Shown here piece after piece: positions 1 to 8,753 of a stretch of DNA of 64,000 bases (the first letter of the stretch is position 1; each line of letters opens with the position of its first letter). The translations under genes were made by a program, and so were the position numbers. The stretch lies in the NCBI RefSeq assembly GCF_900106565.1, contig NZ_FNNJ01000010.1:1-64000 (forward strand), in the 5' to 3' direction. The notes below the pieces were generated by a model, which was not told where the DNA came from, did not search any database, and saw nothing but the letters and a program-made list of their open reading frames with translations. This DNA comes from Lutibacter oricola (lineage in GTDB: Bacteria > Bacteroidota > Bacteroidia > Flavobacteriales > Flavobacteriaceae).

Positions 1-593
1 AATACTTATTGTATTGGTTTAGCTCATTATCAAGATTAACTTTTGTGCCTGAAGATATAGCTCTTAATAAGTACTTGTAGGTTATATACTGGAGAGTTAA
101 TAATGGTATTGTTTAGTTACATTTTTTTTGAAATGTTGCGTGAACGGTTGAAGTGGTATCCTTTTGCTTTTTTTGCAAAAGATTTAACGAAAGACGCGAC
201 GGTAAATTTTTATTTACCGACACGCCCAAAATATTATTGAGTTTTTAGAATTTTTGTTTGTTCGTTTATTGCTCTCAATTTTAATGTTATTATTGCAATT
301 ATAAAATAAATAAGTGTTAATAGCCAGAGATGGTTCCACTCGGAGAGTACATGTGTAAAGGAGGCTTCCATTTGGGTTAATTTGATGAATCCTTTCATAC
401 CCGAAGTTGATGGTAATAATTTTGCTAATTCTTGATAAAAGGGATAAAAATTTTCTGTGAGAAATGCAATAGTTATTTTTTGTGTTTAATGATATAAGCT
501 GAACTTTGAAAAAAAAAATCAAATGCATATATTAAATGTATATTTTTATTTAAAAATAAGTATTGTTTTAATTACTGTATTAAAAAATTAGCA
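1..593. other. gene-free left edge
   Basis: No convincing coding region. The only long reading frame here (minus strand, about 214-528) has biased composition, no recognisable domain and runs across a repeat-like area. The stretch holds two closely spaced hairpins, described separately. The AT-rich sequence just before 594 probably carries the promoter of the acetyltransferase, but no clear TAnnTTTG element was found. Confidence 0.6.
161..219. repeat. two adjacent hairpins, possible intergenic repeat element
   Basis: The first hairpin has arms CTTTTGC (161-167) and GCAAAAG (175-181). The second has perfect 8-bp arms CGGTAAAT (200-207) and ATTTACCG (212-219) around TTTT, and imperfect pairing continues into GC-richer flanks. 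The GC-richer patch in an AT-rich intergenic region suggests a dispersed palindromic element or the 3' end of a structured RNA. Copies elsewhere in the genome cannot be seen from this window. Confidence 0.45.
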
Positions 594-1103
594 ATGATAA
601 AAATTTTAGAAACAAAACGACTTTTCTTAAGAGAGTTAAATGTAGATGATTGTGAAAATATTTATAAATTAAACTTAAATATTAATGTTATAAAATATAC
701 TGGTGATTCTGCTTTTAAAAGTATAGATGAGGCAAAAGAGTTTTTAGGTAATTATAATGATTACGAGTATAATGGTTATGGAAGATGGGCAGTAGTAAAT
801 AAAAAGACAAATGAATTTATTGGTTGGTGTGGATTAAAATATAATGAATTAGCAAATGAAACAGATATTGGTTTCCGTTTTTTTGAAAAAGATTGGAATA
901 ATGGTTTTGCTACGGAAAGTGCAAAAGCGTGTATAGATTATGGTTTTAAAAACTTTAAGCTAAAAAGAATTATAGGAAGAGCTATGAAAGATAATATAGG
1001 ATCGGTTAACGTTTTGATTAAAATTGGAATGGTTTATATTCAAAAAATTAATTTTGAAGGAAAAGAAGGTGTGCTTTATGCAATTGATGAAGAATCAAAT
1101 TAA
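594..1103 (+). CDS. GNAT family N-acetyltransferase (RimJ/RimL type)
   Basis: Predicted acyl-CoA-dependent N-acetyltransferase of 169 residues, a normal length for the RimJ/RimL branch. It opens with the family-typical ETKRLFLREL strand. It continues through an F-I-G-W-C-G-L-K strand and a T-D-I-G-F-R-F segment to an F-A-T-E-S-A-K-A helix, the region of the acetyl-CoA loop. The end contains the N-I-G-S-V-N-V-L-I-K-I-G-M motif typical of these enzymes. Relatives act on ribosomal protein N-termini, small amines or antibiotics; nothing here identifies the substrate. The ATG at 594 is used. It stands alone, with about 90 bp before the next gene. Confidence 0.85.
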   Translation: MIKILETKRLFLRELNVDDCENIYKLNLNINVIKYTGDSAFKSIDEAKEFLGNYNDYEYNGYGRWAVVNKKTNEFIGWCGLKYNELANETDIGFRFFEKDWNNGFATESAKACIDYGFKNFKLKRIIGRAMKDNIGSVNVLIKIGMVYIQKINFEGKEGVLYAIDEESN

Positions 1104-1195
1104 TACTTTTTTATTTTGATTGAGTTTATTTAATAAAAATAAATCTCTAGTTATTGAGTTATTAAACTAAATTAGTTTTATTTTGCAAAGTAATA

Positions 1196-2206
1196 ATGAG
1201 AAAAATACTAATACTTATTTTATTGGTTTCAGAAGGTTTATTTGCCCAAGTAGGAGGTGAAAGTATCTATAATTTTTTGAATTTATCTAGTTCAGCGCGT
1301 CAAGCGGCATTAGGAGGTAAGGTATTAACTTTATTAGATGATGTTAACCAGCCGTTATGGAATCCATCAACAATAAATAATAGTATAGATAGAAAGCTAT
1401 CTGTAAATTATGTAAATTATTTGGCTGATGTGAATTTAGCTTCTGTTTCATACGCTCAGTTAATTAACAGAAATTTTGGAACGATACATGGAGGAATTAC
1501 ATATTTAAATTATGGAAAATTTATTGGTGCCGATGAAGATGGGAATGAAACAGGTATCTTTAAAGCTTATGATTTAGCAGTATCTGTTGGGTATGCCTAT
1601 AATATTTTTAAAACAGATTTTTATGTTGGTGCTAACGTGAAATTGATAAATTCAGTAATTGATAATTATTCTTCATTTGGAGTTGGAGCGGATTTGAGTT
1701 TATTGTATTATAATGAATATTTGCCATATAGTTTTACCCTTGTGCTTAGAAATATAGGTTATCAGGTTACATTGTATGATGAAGAAAGAGAAGATTTACC
1801 TTTCGAAATTCAATTAGGAGCTTCATACAAATTAGAAAATGTACCTATTAATTGGCATTTTACCGTTGATAATTTACAACAATGGAAATTAGCTTACAGC
1901 AATCCATCTAATGTTAGTACGGATATTGATGGAAATGAAACTGAAGAAGATATTTCTTTTTTAGATAATACTTTTAGACATTTATCTGTTGGTGCAGAAA
2001 TTTTTCCTGAAGGATTATTTAATTTGCGTTTAGGTTATAACTTTAGAAGATCTAAAGAAATGATGCTTGTAGATAAAAGAACATTTGCTGGATTTACAGC
2101 TGGTTTTGGAATTACTATGAGAAAATTAAAGTTTAATTATGCATTTTCGAAATATCACCCAGCATCTAATACAAGTACATTTAGTTTATTAATAAATTTA
2201 GAATAG
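1196..2206 (+). CDS. porQ: type IX secretion system protein PorQ
   Basis: Outer-membrane beta-barrel protein of 336 residues with a short signal peptide ending about F-A-Q (residue 18). The S-A-R-Q-A-A-L-G-G-K segment and the following W-N-P-S are typical of the PorV/PorQ family of FadL-like barrels. The rest alternates short beta strands rich in Tyr, Gly and Asn. PorQ belongs to the attachment side of type IX secretion and works with the PorU sortase and PorV. The gene sits 6 bp ahead of cmk, an arrangement I recall from other Flavobacteria. A protease with a type IX sorting domain is encoded at 53894-55534, so the pathway is used in this organism. PorV-like paralogues are the main alternative. 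Confidence 0.85.
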   Translation: MRKILILILLVSEGLFAQVGGESIYNFLNLSSSARQAALGGKVLTLLDDVNQPLWNPSTINNSIDRKLSVNYVNYLADVNLASVSYAQLINRNFGTIHGGITYLNYGKFIGADEDGNETGIFKAYDLAVSVGYAYNIFKTDFYVGANVKLINSVIDNYSSFGVGADLSLLYYNEYLPYSFTLVLRNIGYQVTLYDEEREDLPFEIQLGASYKLENVPINWHFTVDNLQQWKLAYSNPSNVSTDIDGNETEEDISFLDNTFRHLSVGAEIFPEGLFNLRLGYNFRRSKEMMLVDKRTFAGFTAGFGITMRKLKFNYAFSKYHPASNTSTFSLLINLE

Positions 2207-2212
2207 AATTCA

Positions 2213-2905
2213 TTGAAAAAAATAATTATTGCGATTGATGGCTTTTCATCAACAGGAAAAAGTACGTTAGCTAAACAAATAGCACAAAAGTTATCTTATG
2301 TATATGTAGATACTGGGGCAATGTATAGAGCTGTAACTTTATTTGCAATGCGGAATAAACTTATTTCTGAAAACAAATTTGAGAAAGAGAAATTAATAAA
2401 TTCTTTAAATTCTATTGAATTAAGTTTTAAGTTTAATGAAAAACTAGGTTTTGGAGAGGCTTATTTAAATGGAGAGAATGTAGAGAAAGTTATTAGATCT
2501 ATTGAAGTTTCTAATTTTGTTAGTAGAATTGCTGAAATTTCTGAGGTAAGAAGAAAACTAGTTGAACAACAGCAAAGAATGGGATTAGAAAAGGGGATAG
2601 TTATGGACGGTAGAGATATTGGTACTGTTGTTTTTCCTAATGCAGCTTTAAAACTTTTTATGAATGCTTCTGCTGATACAAGAGCGAAAAGAAGGTTCGA
2701 TGAACTTTCTAAACGCGGTGATAAAGTATCGTACCAAGAAATATTAGAAAATGTTCAATTACGAGATCATATAGATTCTACAAGAGATGATTCTCCTTTA
2801 GTAAAAGCAAAAGACGCTATTGAGATTGATAATTCTAATTTAACGTTAGAAGAACAATTTAAAAAAGTATTAGAAATAGTAGAAAATAAACTAAAAGAGG
2901 CTTAA
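2213..2905 (+). CDS. cmk: (d)CMP kinase
   Basis: Cytidylate kinase, 230 residues, which phosphorylates CMP and dCMP with ATP in pyrimidine nucleotide synthesis. The P-loop G-F-S-S-T-G-K-S-T is at residues 10-18. The Y-V-D-T-G-A-M-Y-R nucleotide-monophosphate site and the M-D-G-R-D-I-G-T motif follow. The RAKRRFDEL lid and R-D-x-x-D-S-T-R-x-x-S-P-L near the end are complete. The start is TTG at 2213: no ATG lies between the porQ stop and the P-loop, and the reading matches the family N-terminus. It follows porQ by 6 bp, so the two are probably cotranscribed. Its last 4 bases overlap the end of the convergent queE gene. Confidence 0.95.
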   Translation: MKKIIIAIDGFSSTGKSTLAKQIAQKLSYVYVDTGAMYRAVTLFAMRNKLISENKFEKEKLINSLNSIELSFKFNEKLGFGEAYLNGENVEKVIRSIEVSNFVSRIAEISEVRRKLVEQQQRMGLEKGIVMDGRDIGTVVFPNAALKLFMNASADTRAKRRFDELSKRGDKVSYQEILENVQLRDHIDSTRDDSPLVKAKDAIEIDNSNLTLEEQFKKVLEIVENKLKEA

Positions 2906-3534
2906 GGTATATTTAAGTACTTATGAGTTTGTAAAGAAATTTTCCATTTAGGATTATTCATTACATACTCTACAATTTGTTCAGTCATTTTATCTCTTTT
3001 GCTCCACTCAGGTTGTAAATATAACTCACAAGTATCAGAAACCTTCGAGGCTTGTTCTTCAGCAAAAATAAAATCGTGTTTATTAGAAATTATTATTTTT
3101 AACTCGTGCGCTTCAGAATAAATACCTTTTAAAGGTAATTTTGTTTTTTTAGGTGATAAACAAATCCAGTCCCATTTACCAGAAAGTGGATACGCACCTG
3201 AAGTTTCTATATGAGTTTTAATACTACTGTTTTGTAGTTTACGGGTAATATAATCTAAACTCCACATTAATGGTTCACCACCAGTAATAACAACTGTATT
3301 CGCATATTTGCCTGCATTTTCAACAATAAGGTCAGTTTTGGTTGGTGGGTGTAATTTTGCATTCCAACTTTCTTTAACATCGCACCAATGGCAACCAACA
3401 TCACAACCTCCAATTCTTATAAAATATGCAGCTTTACCAGTATGCGAACCTTCACCTTGAATAGTATAGAATTCTTCCATTAAAGGTAACATTTCACCTT
3501 TATCAATTAGTTGTTGTACTTTGTTATCAATCAT
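2902..3534 (-). CDS. queE: 7-carboxy-7-deazaguanine synthase
   Basis: Radical SAM enzyme that makes 7-carboxy-7-deazaguanine on the queuosine/preQ0 pathway. The substrate loop E-E-F-Y-T-I-Q-G-E-G is followed by G-G-C-D-V-G-C-H-W-C, giving the CxxxCxxC iron-sulfur motif. The V-I-T-G-G-E-P-L motif that binds SAM comes next. From the ATG at 3534 the protein has 210 residues, a normal length. A TTG 42 bases further upstream is open in frame, but the promoter-like element TATATTTG lies between it and the ATG, so the upstream start is unlikely. Convergent with cmk, overlapping by 4 bp. Confidence 0.95.
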   Translation of the reverse strand: MIDNKVQQLIDKGEMLPLMEEFYTIQGEGSHTGKAAYFIRIGGCDVGCHWCDVKESWNAKLHPPTKTDLIVENAGKYANTVVITGGEPLMWSLDYITRKLQNSSIKTHIETSGAYPLSGKWDWICLSPKKTKLPLKGIYSEAHELKIIISNKHDFIFAEEQASKVSDTCELYLQPEWSKRDKMTEQIVEYVMNNPKWKISLQTHKYLNIP

Positions 3535-3538
3535 TTTG

Positions 3539-3546
3539 CAAATATA
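3539..3546 (-). promoter_or_regulatory. -7 promoter element of queE
   Basis: TATATTTG on the minus strand matches the Bacteroidota -7 consensus TAnnTTTG. Only 4 bases separate it from the ATG at 3534, so the transcript may begin at or very near the start codon. No well-spaced -33 TTG was found. Confidence 0.5.
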
Positions 3547-3639
3547 ACTATTAGTACCAATTATAAATAATTGCAACTAATTATCTGTTGAAATTTTTAA
3601 TTTGATTTATATGTGCTATTTTTATCAAAAATATTAGAA

Positions 3640-5151
3640 ATGGATAGAAAAGAAGCTTTTTTTAATCATATAACGGAAGGATACAAGGCAAAAGGAGATA
3701 GTTTGGTGTTTGGATCTGCAATGTTAGACGGTGAAACTATTAAGGATGCATTTGTAAAAGTACCGCTTAAAACATTGAATAGACACGGGTTAATAGCTGG
3801 AGCAACCGGTACTGGTAAAACAAAAACGTTGCAAGTTATGGCCGAAAATCTTTCAGAAAAGGGTGTGCCGGTTTTGTTAATGGATATAAAAGGTGACTTG
3901 AGTGGATTGGCAAAAGCGAGCCCAGGTCATCCAAAAATTGATGAACGTCACGCAGCAATTGGCTTACCTTTTGAAGCAAAAGAATTTCCAGTTGAAGTTT
4001 TAACCATTTCTGAACAAGAAGGAACAAGATTAAGAGCTACTATTTCTGAATTTGGGCCAGTGTTATTATCTAGAATTTTAGATTTAACGGTAGCACAAAG
4101 TGGTATAGTTTCTATTATTTTTAAATATTGCGATGATAATAAATTACCTTTATTAGATTTAAAAGACTTCAAAAAAATATTACAATTTGCAACTGATGAA
4201 GGAAAAGAAGAAATTCAAGCTGAATATGGTAGAATTTCATCTATGAGTACAGGAGCAATTTTAAGAAAGTTGGTTGAGTTAGAACAACAAGGAGGTGATT
4301 TGTTTTTTGGAGAAAAATCTTTTGAAGTAAAAGACTTAGTTAGAAAGGTTGACGATAAGGGTGTAATTTCGATATTGCGATTAACAGATATTCAAGATAA
4401 GCCAAAGTTATTTTCAACATTTATGTTACAATTATTGGCTGAAGTTTATTCTACATTTCCTGAGCAAGGTGATAGTGGTAAACTTGAATTAGTTATTTTT
4501 ATAGATGAAGCACATTTAATATTTAAAGAAGCTTCAAAAGCATTACTTTCGCAAATTGAAAGTATTGTTAAGCTAATACGCTCAAAAGGAATTGGATTGT
4601 TTTTTGTAACGCAAAACCCAAAAGATGTTCCAGAAGATGTATTGGCGCAACTAGGTTTAAAAGTTCAACATGCGTTAAGAGCTTTTACTGCTAAAGATAG
4701 AAAAGCTATTAAGTTAGCAGCTGAAAACTATCCAGACTCTGAGTATTATGATGTTGATGAATCTTTAACACAGTTAGGTATTGGAGAAGCATTTGTTTCA
4801 GCTTTAAACGAAAAAGGTATTCCAACACCATTGGCTGCAACTATGATGAGAGCTCCAATGAGTAGAATGGATGTGTTAAGTCAAAAAGAGTTAGAAACGT
4901 TAATTGAAAACTCTAAACTTTATGAAAAATACGAAGAGGCAATTGATAGAGATAGCGCTTATGAAATTTTAAATAAAAAAATAGAAGATATTAACGAAAA
5001 AGAAGAAGTTGCAAAGAAAAAGAAAGAAGCTTCAAAATCTAAAAGAAGTTCGAGTAGAAGAAGTAGTACACGAATGAATCCTATATTAAAGGTAGTTACA
5101 AGTGCTACATTTATTAGAGGTGTTTTAGGTATTTTAAAAAGAGTTATATAA
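3640..5151 (+). CDS. HerA-like helicase C-terminal domain ATPase (DUF853)
   Basis: Predicted DNA-associated ATPase of the HerA/FtsK superfamily, DUF853 branch, 503 residues from the ATG at 3640. An in-frame GTG at 3613 would add nine residues but is less likely. Walker A is G-A-T-G-T-G-K-T, preceded by H-G-L-I-A. Walker B is L-V-I-F-I-D-E-A-H, followed by L-S-Q-I-E-S-I-V-K-L-I-R-S-K-G and F-F-V-T-Q-N-P, the sensor region. The C-terminus is a Lys/Ser/Arg-rich tail followed by a short hydrophobic end. Relatives have no agreed cellular role, and this gene has no NurA neighbour. It stands alone between queE and a lipoprotein gene. Confidence 0.85.
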   Translation: MDRKEAFFNHITEGYKAKGDSLVFGSAMLDGETIKDAFVKVPLKTLNRHGLIAGATGTGKTKTLQVMAENLSEKGVPVLLMDIKGDLSGLAKASPGHPKIDERHAAIGLPFEAKEFPVEVLTISEQEGTRLRATISEFGPVLLSRILDLTVAQSGIVSIIFKYCDDNKLPLLDLKDFKKILQFATDEGKEEIQAEYGRISSMSTGAILRKLVELEQQGGDLFFGEKSFEVKDLVRKVDDKGVISILRLTDIQDKPKLFSTFMLQLLAEVYSTFPEQGDSGKLELVIFIDEAHLIFKEASKALLSQIESIVKLIRSKGIGLFFVTQNPKDVPEDVLAQLGLKVQHALRAFTAKDRKAIKLAAENYPDSEYYDVDESLTQLGIGEAFVSALNEKGIPTPLAATMMRAPMSRMDVLSQKELETLIENSKLYEKYEEAIDRDSAYEILNKKIEDINEKEEVAKKKKEASKSKRSSSRRSSTRMNPILKVVTSATFIRGVLGILKRVI

Positions 5152-5179
5152 ACGAAAGTTTATTAAATAAATTGGTTTA

Positions 5180-5197
5180 ATACACGTTATAGTGTAT
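5180..5197. repeat. short inverted repeat upstream of the lipoprotein gene
   Basis: ATACAC (5180-5185) and GTGTAT (5192-5197) flank six bases, about 25 bp before the lipoprotein start. It could be an operator half-site pair or chance in AT-rich DNA. Confidence 0.25.
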
Positions 5198-5220
5198 GGT
5201 ATGGTAAAATTAAATTGTAT

Positions 5221-5784
5221 ATGTATATTTTAAAAAAAATAGCACCTGTTTTGGTAATGCTAGTTCTGTTTATTCAATGTTCTAATGAAAGTAAATACAT
5301 TGTTGAAAAAGGAAAAGTTGGATTGTTAGATAAAAACACAAAAGTTGAACAGTTAACAACTATTTTCGAAAACGATTCTCTAGTATCAATATTGCATGCA
5401 GAAAAAGATAAAGAATTGTTTTCTAATGAGACAGATGAGTTTATTGTGTATTCTAAAGAAGGGAATAAATTATTGGAAATTGCACCTCAAAAGCAACAGG
5501 ACTCATTATCTAAAATAAAAAGTATACAAATTTTTGATGTAAATTATAAAACGGATAAAGGAATTTCATTACAATCTACTTTTAAAGATATAAATGAAAA
5601 CTATATGGTAAATAAAGTGGAAACTACACTAACTTCTGCAACTTTATTTATTGATGAATTGAATGCAACAATAGCTATAGACAAAAAAGACCTAGGTTTA
5701 AATAGTTTTAGTAGAGAAGAAATTTCAATAGATCAAATTCCAGATATAGCTAAAGTAAAATATTTTACAATTTGGTTTAATTAA
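5221..5784 (+). CDS. hypothetical lipoprotein
   Basis: Not recognised. From the ATG at 5221 it has 187 residues; a TTG two codons earlier is less likely. The N-terminus is a lipoprotein signal: basic start, hydrophobic stretch, then L-F-I-Q-C, with the Cys as probable lipidation site. The mature part is hydrophilic and rich in Lys, Glu, Ser and Thr, with predicted beta-strand character and no known motif. It is followed 15 bp later by a small cupin gene on the same strand, so the two may share a transcript. It probably sits in the periplasm or on a membrane face. Confidence 0.75.
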   Translation: MYILKKIAPVLVMLVLFIQCSNESKYIVEKGKVGLLDKNTKVEQLTTIFENDSLVSILHAEKDKELFSNETDEFIVYSKEGNKLLEIAPQKQQDSLSKIKSIQIFDVNYKTDKGISLQSTFKDINENYMVNKVETTLTSATLFIDELNATIAIDKKDLGLNSFSREEISIDQIPDIAKVKYFTIWFN

Positions 5785-5799
5785 ACTATTTGTTGCAAA

Positions 5800-6162
5800 A
5801 TGAGTAAGAAATATCAAATTCAAAATAAACCTTTTATTGTTCCAACAACAGATGGTAAGTTAATTGAAGAGCATTTTGGAAATGCTACAATTTTATCTGA
5901 AATTAGTATAGCATATATGGTTGCTCCTCCAAAATGGACAGAACCTTTTCAAAACCCTGAATTTGATGAATATACTTATATTATTGAAGGAAAAAAACAA
6001 TTTAACATAGATGGAGAAATTATTGTTTTAGAAAAAGGGCAATCTATAAAAATATTAAAAGGAACACGAATTAAATATTCTAATCCGTTTGATGAAGAGT
6101 GTAAATACCTTTCGGTTTGTTTACCTGCTTTTTCTATGGATTTGGTACATAGAGAAGAATAA
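5800..6162 (+). CDS. cupin domain protein
   Basis: Single-domain cupin of 120 residues. The first cupin motif is degenerate: P-E-F-D-E-Y-T-Y-I-I-E-G-K lacks the usual pair of histidines. The second covers L-E-K-G-Q-S-I-K-I-L-K-G-T. Small cupins bind a metal or small ligand and act as isomerases, dioxygenases or sensors. The loss of the His pair makes a classical metal site doubtful, so the function is unknown. A strong bidirectional terminator follows the stop codon directly. Confidence 0.8.
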   Translation: MSKKYQIQNKPFIVPTTDGKLIEEHFGNATILSEISIAYMVAPPKWTEPFQNPEFDEYTYIIEGKKQFNIDGEIIVLEKGQSIKILKGTRIKYSNPFDEECKYLSVCLPAFSMDLVHREE

Positions 6163-6194
6163 AAAAGGCTTCATTTTTAATGAAGCCTTTTTTA
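6161..6194. terminator. bidirectional terminator between cupin gene and folD
   Basis: Arms AAAAAAGGCTTCATT (6161-6175) and AATGAAGCCTTTTTT (6179-6193) around a 3-base loop. The T tract on one side and A tract on the other allow it to end both the cupin transcript and the convergent folD transcript. Confidence 0.9.
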
Positions 6195-6215
6195 TGTAAT
6201 ATATGTTTGTGCTTT

Positions 6216-7091
6216 TTAGCCTTTTCTTTCACAAGCTAATAAAGTATTTTTCATAAGCATTGCAATAGTCATTGGTCCAACACCACCTGGTACAGGAGTA
6301 ATATAAGAACATTTAGGACTTACACTGTTAAAATCTACATCACCAGCCAATCTATAACCACGTTTTTTTGTATCGTCAGCAACTCTAGTAATACCAACAT
6401 CAACCACAGTAACATCTTCTTTTACCATATCACCAGTTAAAAACTCTGGAATACCTAAGGCAGCAATAATAATATCGGCTTGTAAACAAAGTTCTTTTAA
6501 GTTTTTGGTTCTACTATGTGCAACAGTTACTGTTGCATCACCAGCAGCACGTTTCTGACTCATTAAAATACTCATTGGTCTACCAACAATATGACTTCTA
6601 CCAATTACAACTACATTTTTCCCTGAAGTTTTAACATTGTAGCGTTCTAATAATTCTAAAATACCAAATGGTGTTGCAGGTAAAAAAGCAGGTAAATCTA
6701 AAGTCATTCTACCAACATTAGTTGGGTGAAACCCATCAACATCTTTATCTGGATTTACAGCCATTAAAACTTTTTGCTCATCAATATGCTTTGGTAATGG
6801 TAGTTGAACTATAAAACCATCAATATCATCATTATTGTTAAGCTTATCAATTTCGTTTAATAGTGTTTCTTCTGAAGTTTCTTCAGGTAGGTCAACCAAA
6901 GTAGAATTAAATCCAACTAATTCACAGGCTTTAACTTTAGCATTTACATAAGTCATACTAGCACCATCTGTTCCAACTAAAATAGCTGCTAAATGTGGTG
7001 TTTTTTTACCTTGAGATTTAATTTCTTTTACAGATTCAGCAATTTCTATTTTTAAATCTGCTGAAGTTTTTTTTCCGTCTAGTAGTGTCAT
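6216..7091 (-). CDS. folD: bifunctional methylenetetrahydrofolate dehydrogenase/cyclohydrolase
   Basis: Interconverts 5,10-methylene-, methenyl- and 10-formyl-tetrahydrofolate with NADP. The 291 residues are a standard length. Visible signatures are Y-V-N-A-K-V-K-A-C, which holds the catalytic Lys. Q-L-P-L-P-K-H-I and P-D-K-D-V-D-G-F-H follow, then [12 protein letters not shown] for the nucleotide site and [11 protein letters not shown] near the end. It lies downstream of ffh on the same strand, but a hairpin with T-run separates them, so it may be read partly by its own promoter. Confidence 0.97.
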   Translation of the reverse strand: MTLLDGKKTSADLKIEIAESVKEIKSQGKKTPHLAAILVGTDGASMTYVNAKVKACELVGFNSTLVDLPEETSEETLLNEIDKLNNNDDIDGFIVQLPLPKHIDEQKVLMAVNPDKDVDGFHPTNVGRMTLDLPAFLPATPFGILELLERYNVKTSGKNVVVIGRSHIVGRPMSILMSQKRAAGDATVTVAHSRTKNLKELCLQADIIIAALGIPEFLTGDMVKEDVTVVDVGITRVADDTKKRGYRLAGDVDFNSVSPKCSYITPVPGGVGPMTIAMLMKNTLLACERKG

Positions 7092-7110
7092 TAGTGTATT
7101 GTTATTATAT

Positions 7111-7138
7111 AAAAAAAAGCAAGTGTTTAGCTTGCTTT
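7111..7138 (-). terminator. terminator of ffh
   Basis: On the minus strand AAAGCAAG and CTTGCTTT pair around 7 bases, followed by a run of T. It lies just after the ffh stop at 7144 and before folD. Confidence 0.85.
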
Positions 7139-7143
7139 AGAAT

Positions 7144-8475
7144 TTAATTTCCCATTCCTTTCATCATTTGCATCATTTTTCGGCCTCCACCACCTTGCAT
7201 CATTTTCATCATTTTACTCATTTGGCCAAATTGTTTAAGCAATTGATTTACTTCTTGTATTGAAGTTCCAGATCCTTTTGCAATTCGCTTTTTTCTACTT
7301 GCGTTAATTGTTTTAGGTTCTTCTCTTTCTCCAGGAGTCATAGAATGTATAATTGCTTCAATACCTTTAAAAGCATCATCATCTATATCAACATCTTTCA
7401 TCATTTTACCAGCCCCAGGAATCATTCCCATCAGGTCTTTCATATTACCCATTTTTTTGATTTGTTGAATTTGCTTCAAGAAATCATCAAAACCGAATTG
7501 GTTTTTGGCAATTTTTTTCTGAATTTTTCTAGCCTCTTCTTCATCATATTGTTCTTGGGCACGTTCCACTAACGAAACAACATCTCCCATTCCCAATATT
7601 CTATCTGCCATACGATCTGGATGGAAAACATCAATAGCTTCCATTTTTTCTCCAGTACCAATAAATTTAATAGGTTTATCTACAACCGATTTAATAGATA
7701 AGGCTGCACCACCACGAGTATCACCATCTAACTTTGTAAGAACAACACCTTCAAAATTTAAAATATCATTAAAGGCTTTGGCTGTATTTACAGCATCTTG
7801 CCCTGTCATAGAATCTACAACAAATAAAGTTTCTTGTGGATTTACAGCTTTATGAATGTTAGAAATCTCTGTCATCATTTCTTCATCAACAGCTAAACGA
7901 CCAGCGGTATCAATAATAACAACATTTTTACCAGTTGATTTTGCATGTTTTAATGCGTTTTGAGAAATTTCAACAGGGTTTTGATTTCCAACTTCAGCAT
8001 ATACTTCAACACCAATTTGTTCTCCAACAACTTGTAATTGATTTATTGCTGCAGGTCTATATACATCACAACCAACTAATAAAACTTGTTTTGTTTTTTT
8101 AGTTTTTAAATAATTTGCTAGTTTACCAGAAAATGTTGTTTTACCAGAACCTTGTAAACCAGACATTAATATAACAGTTGGATTTCCTGAAAGGTTAATA
8201 CCTACAGTTTCACCACCCATTAACTCAGTTAATTCGTCTTTAACAAGTTTAACCATTAATTGGCTAGGATTTAATGATGTAAGTACATCTTGTCCTAAAG
8301 CTTTTTCTTTAACAGTTTTAGTAAAGTTTTTTGCTATTTTAAAGTTAACATCGGCATCTAAAAGAGCTCTACGAACTTCTTTTAAAGTTTCTGCAACATT
8401 AACTTCAGTAATTTTTCCGTGCCCTTTTAGTACGTGAAGAGCTTTATCTAACTTATCGCTTAAATTATTAAACAT
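7144..8475 (-). CDS. ffh: signal recognition particle protein Ffh
   Basis: GTPase of the signal recognition particle, which binds 4.5S RNA and hydrophobic signal sequences and hands ribosomes to FtsY at the membrane. The NG domain carries G-L-Q-G-S-G-K-T-T (G1), D-V-Y-R-P-A-A, D-T-A-G-R and T-K-L-D-G-D-T-R-G-G. The M domain shows Met-rich segments and ends with a long Met/Gly tail. The RNA-binding S-R-K-K-R-I-A-K-G-S-G-T motif is present. At 443 residues it is full length. The ATG at 8475 fits the family N-terminus. Confidence 0.98.
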   Translation of the reverse strand: MFNNLSDKLDKALHVLKGHGKITEVNVAETLKEVRRALLDADVNFKIAKNFTKTVKEKALGQDVLTSLNPSQLMVKLVKDELTELMGGETVGINLSGNPTVILMSGLQGSGKTTFSGKLANYLKTKKTKQVLLVGCDVYRPAAINQLQVVGEQIGVEVYAEVGNQNPVEISQNALKHAKSTGKNVVIIDTAGRLAVDEEMMTEISNIHKAVNPQETLFVVDSMTGQDAVNTAKAFNDILNFEGVVLTKLDGDTRGGAALSIKSVVDKPIKFIGTGEKMEAIDVFHPDRMADRILGMGDVVSLVERAQEQYDEEEARKIQKKIAKNQFGFDDFLKQIQQIKKMGNMKDLMGMIPGAGKMMKDVDIDDDAFKGIEAIIHSMTPGEREEPKTINASRKKRIAKGSGTSIQEVNQLLKQFGQMSKMMKMMQGGGGRKMMQMMKGMGN

Positions 8476-8500
8476 ATTCTGGCTTCAATTTTAAGAAATG

Positions 8501-8508
8501 CAAAGGTA
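8501..8508 (-). promoter_or_regulatory. -7 promoter element of ffh
   Basis: TACCTTTG on the minus strand, an exact TAnnTTTG match, 25 bases ahead of the ffh ATG. No -33 TTG at the usual 19-20 base spacing was found. Confidence 0.55.
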
Positions 8509-8668
8509 GTAAAAATGTATTAAAGTTATTTTTTCAAATCATCATTTTATACTATTAGTAAAGAAAGTATTTTAAAGCTTTTTTTAAGGTGAATTCAATG
8601 CGTAAATTAAATTGTTAAAAGCCCTATAATAACTAGCTTTGTAGTACTTAAATATCTTACACTAATTA

Positions 8669-8699
8669 ATTATTACCATGAAAACGTTATAGTAATAAT
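8669..8699 (+). promoter_or_regulatory. inverted repeat upstream of the CoA-disulfide reductase gene
   Basis: Perfect 8-bp arms ATTATTAC (8669-8676) and GTAATAAT (8692-8699) with a 15-base spacer that contains AACGTT. It lies 54 bp before the ATG at 8754, a plausible place for a regulator site. Confidence 0.4.
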
Positions 8700-8753
8700 C
8701 ATTACAGTATAAGTTATTTTTTAGTGTGAAATTTGTGTAAAATTATTATAACA

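Noticed and set aside
214-528. Minus-strand reading frame of 104 residues at the left edge
   Set aside because: No domain or signal, odd composition, and it runs close to repeat-like hairpins; no promoter or neighbour supports it.
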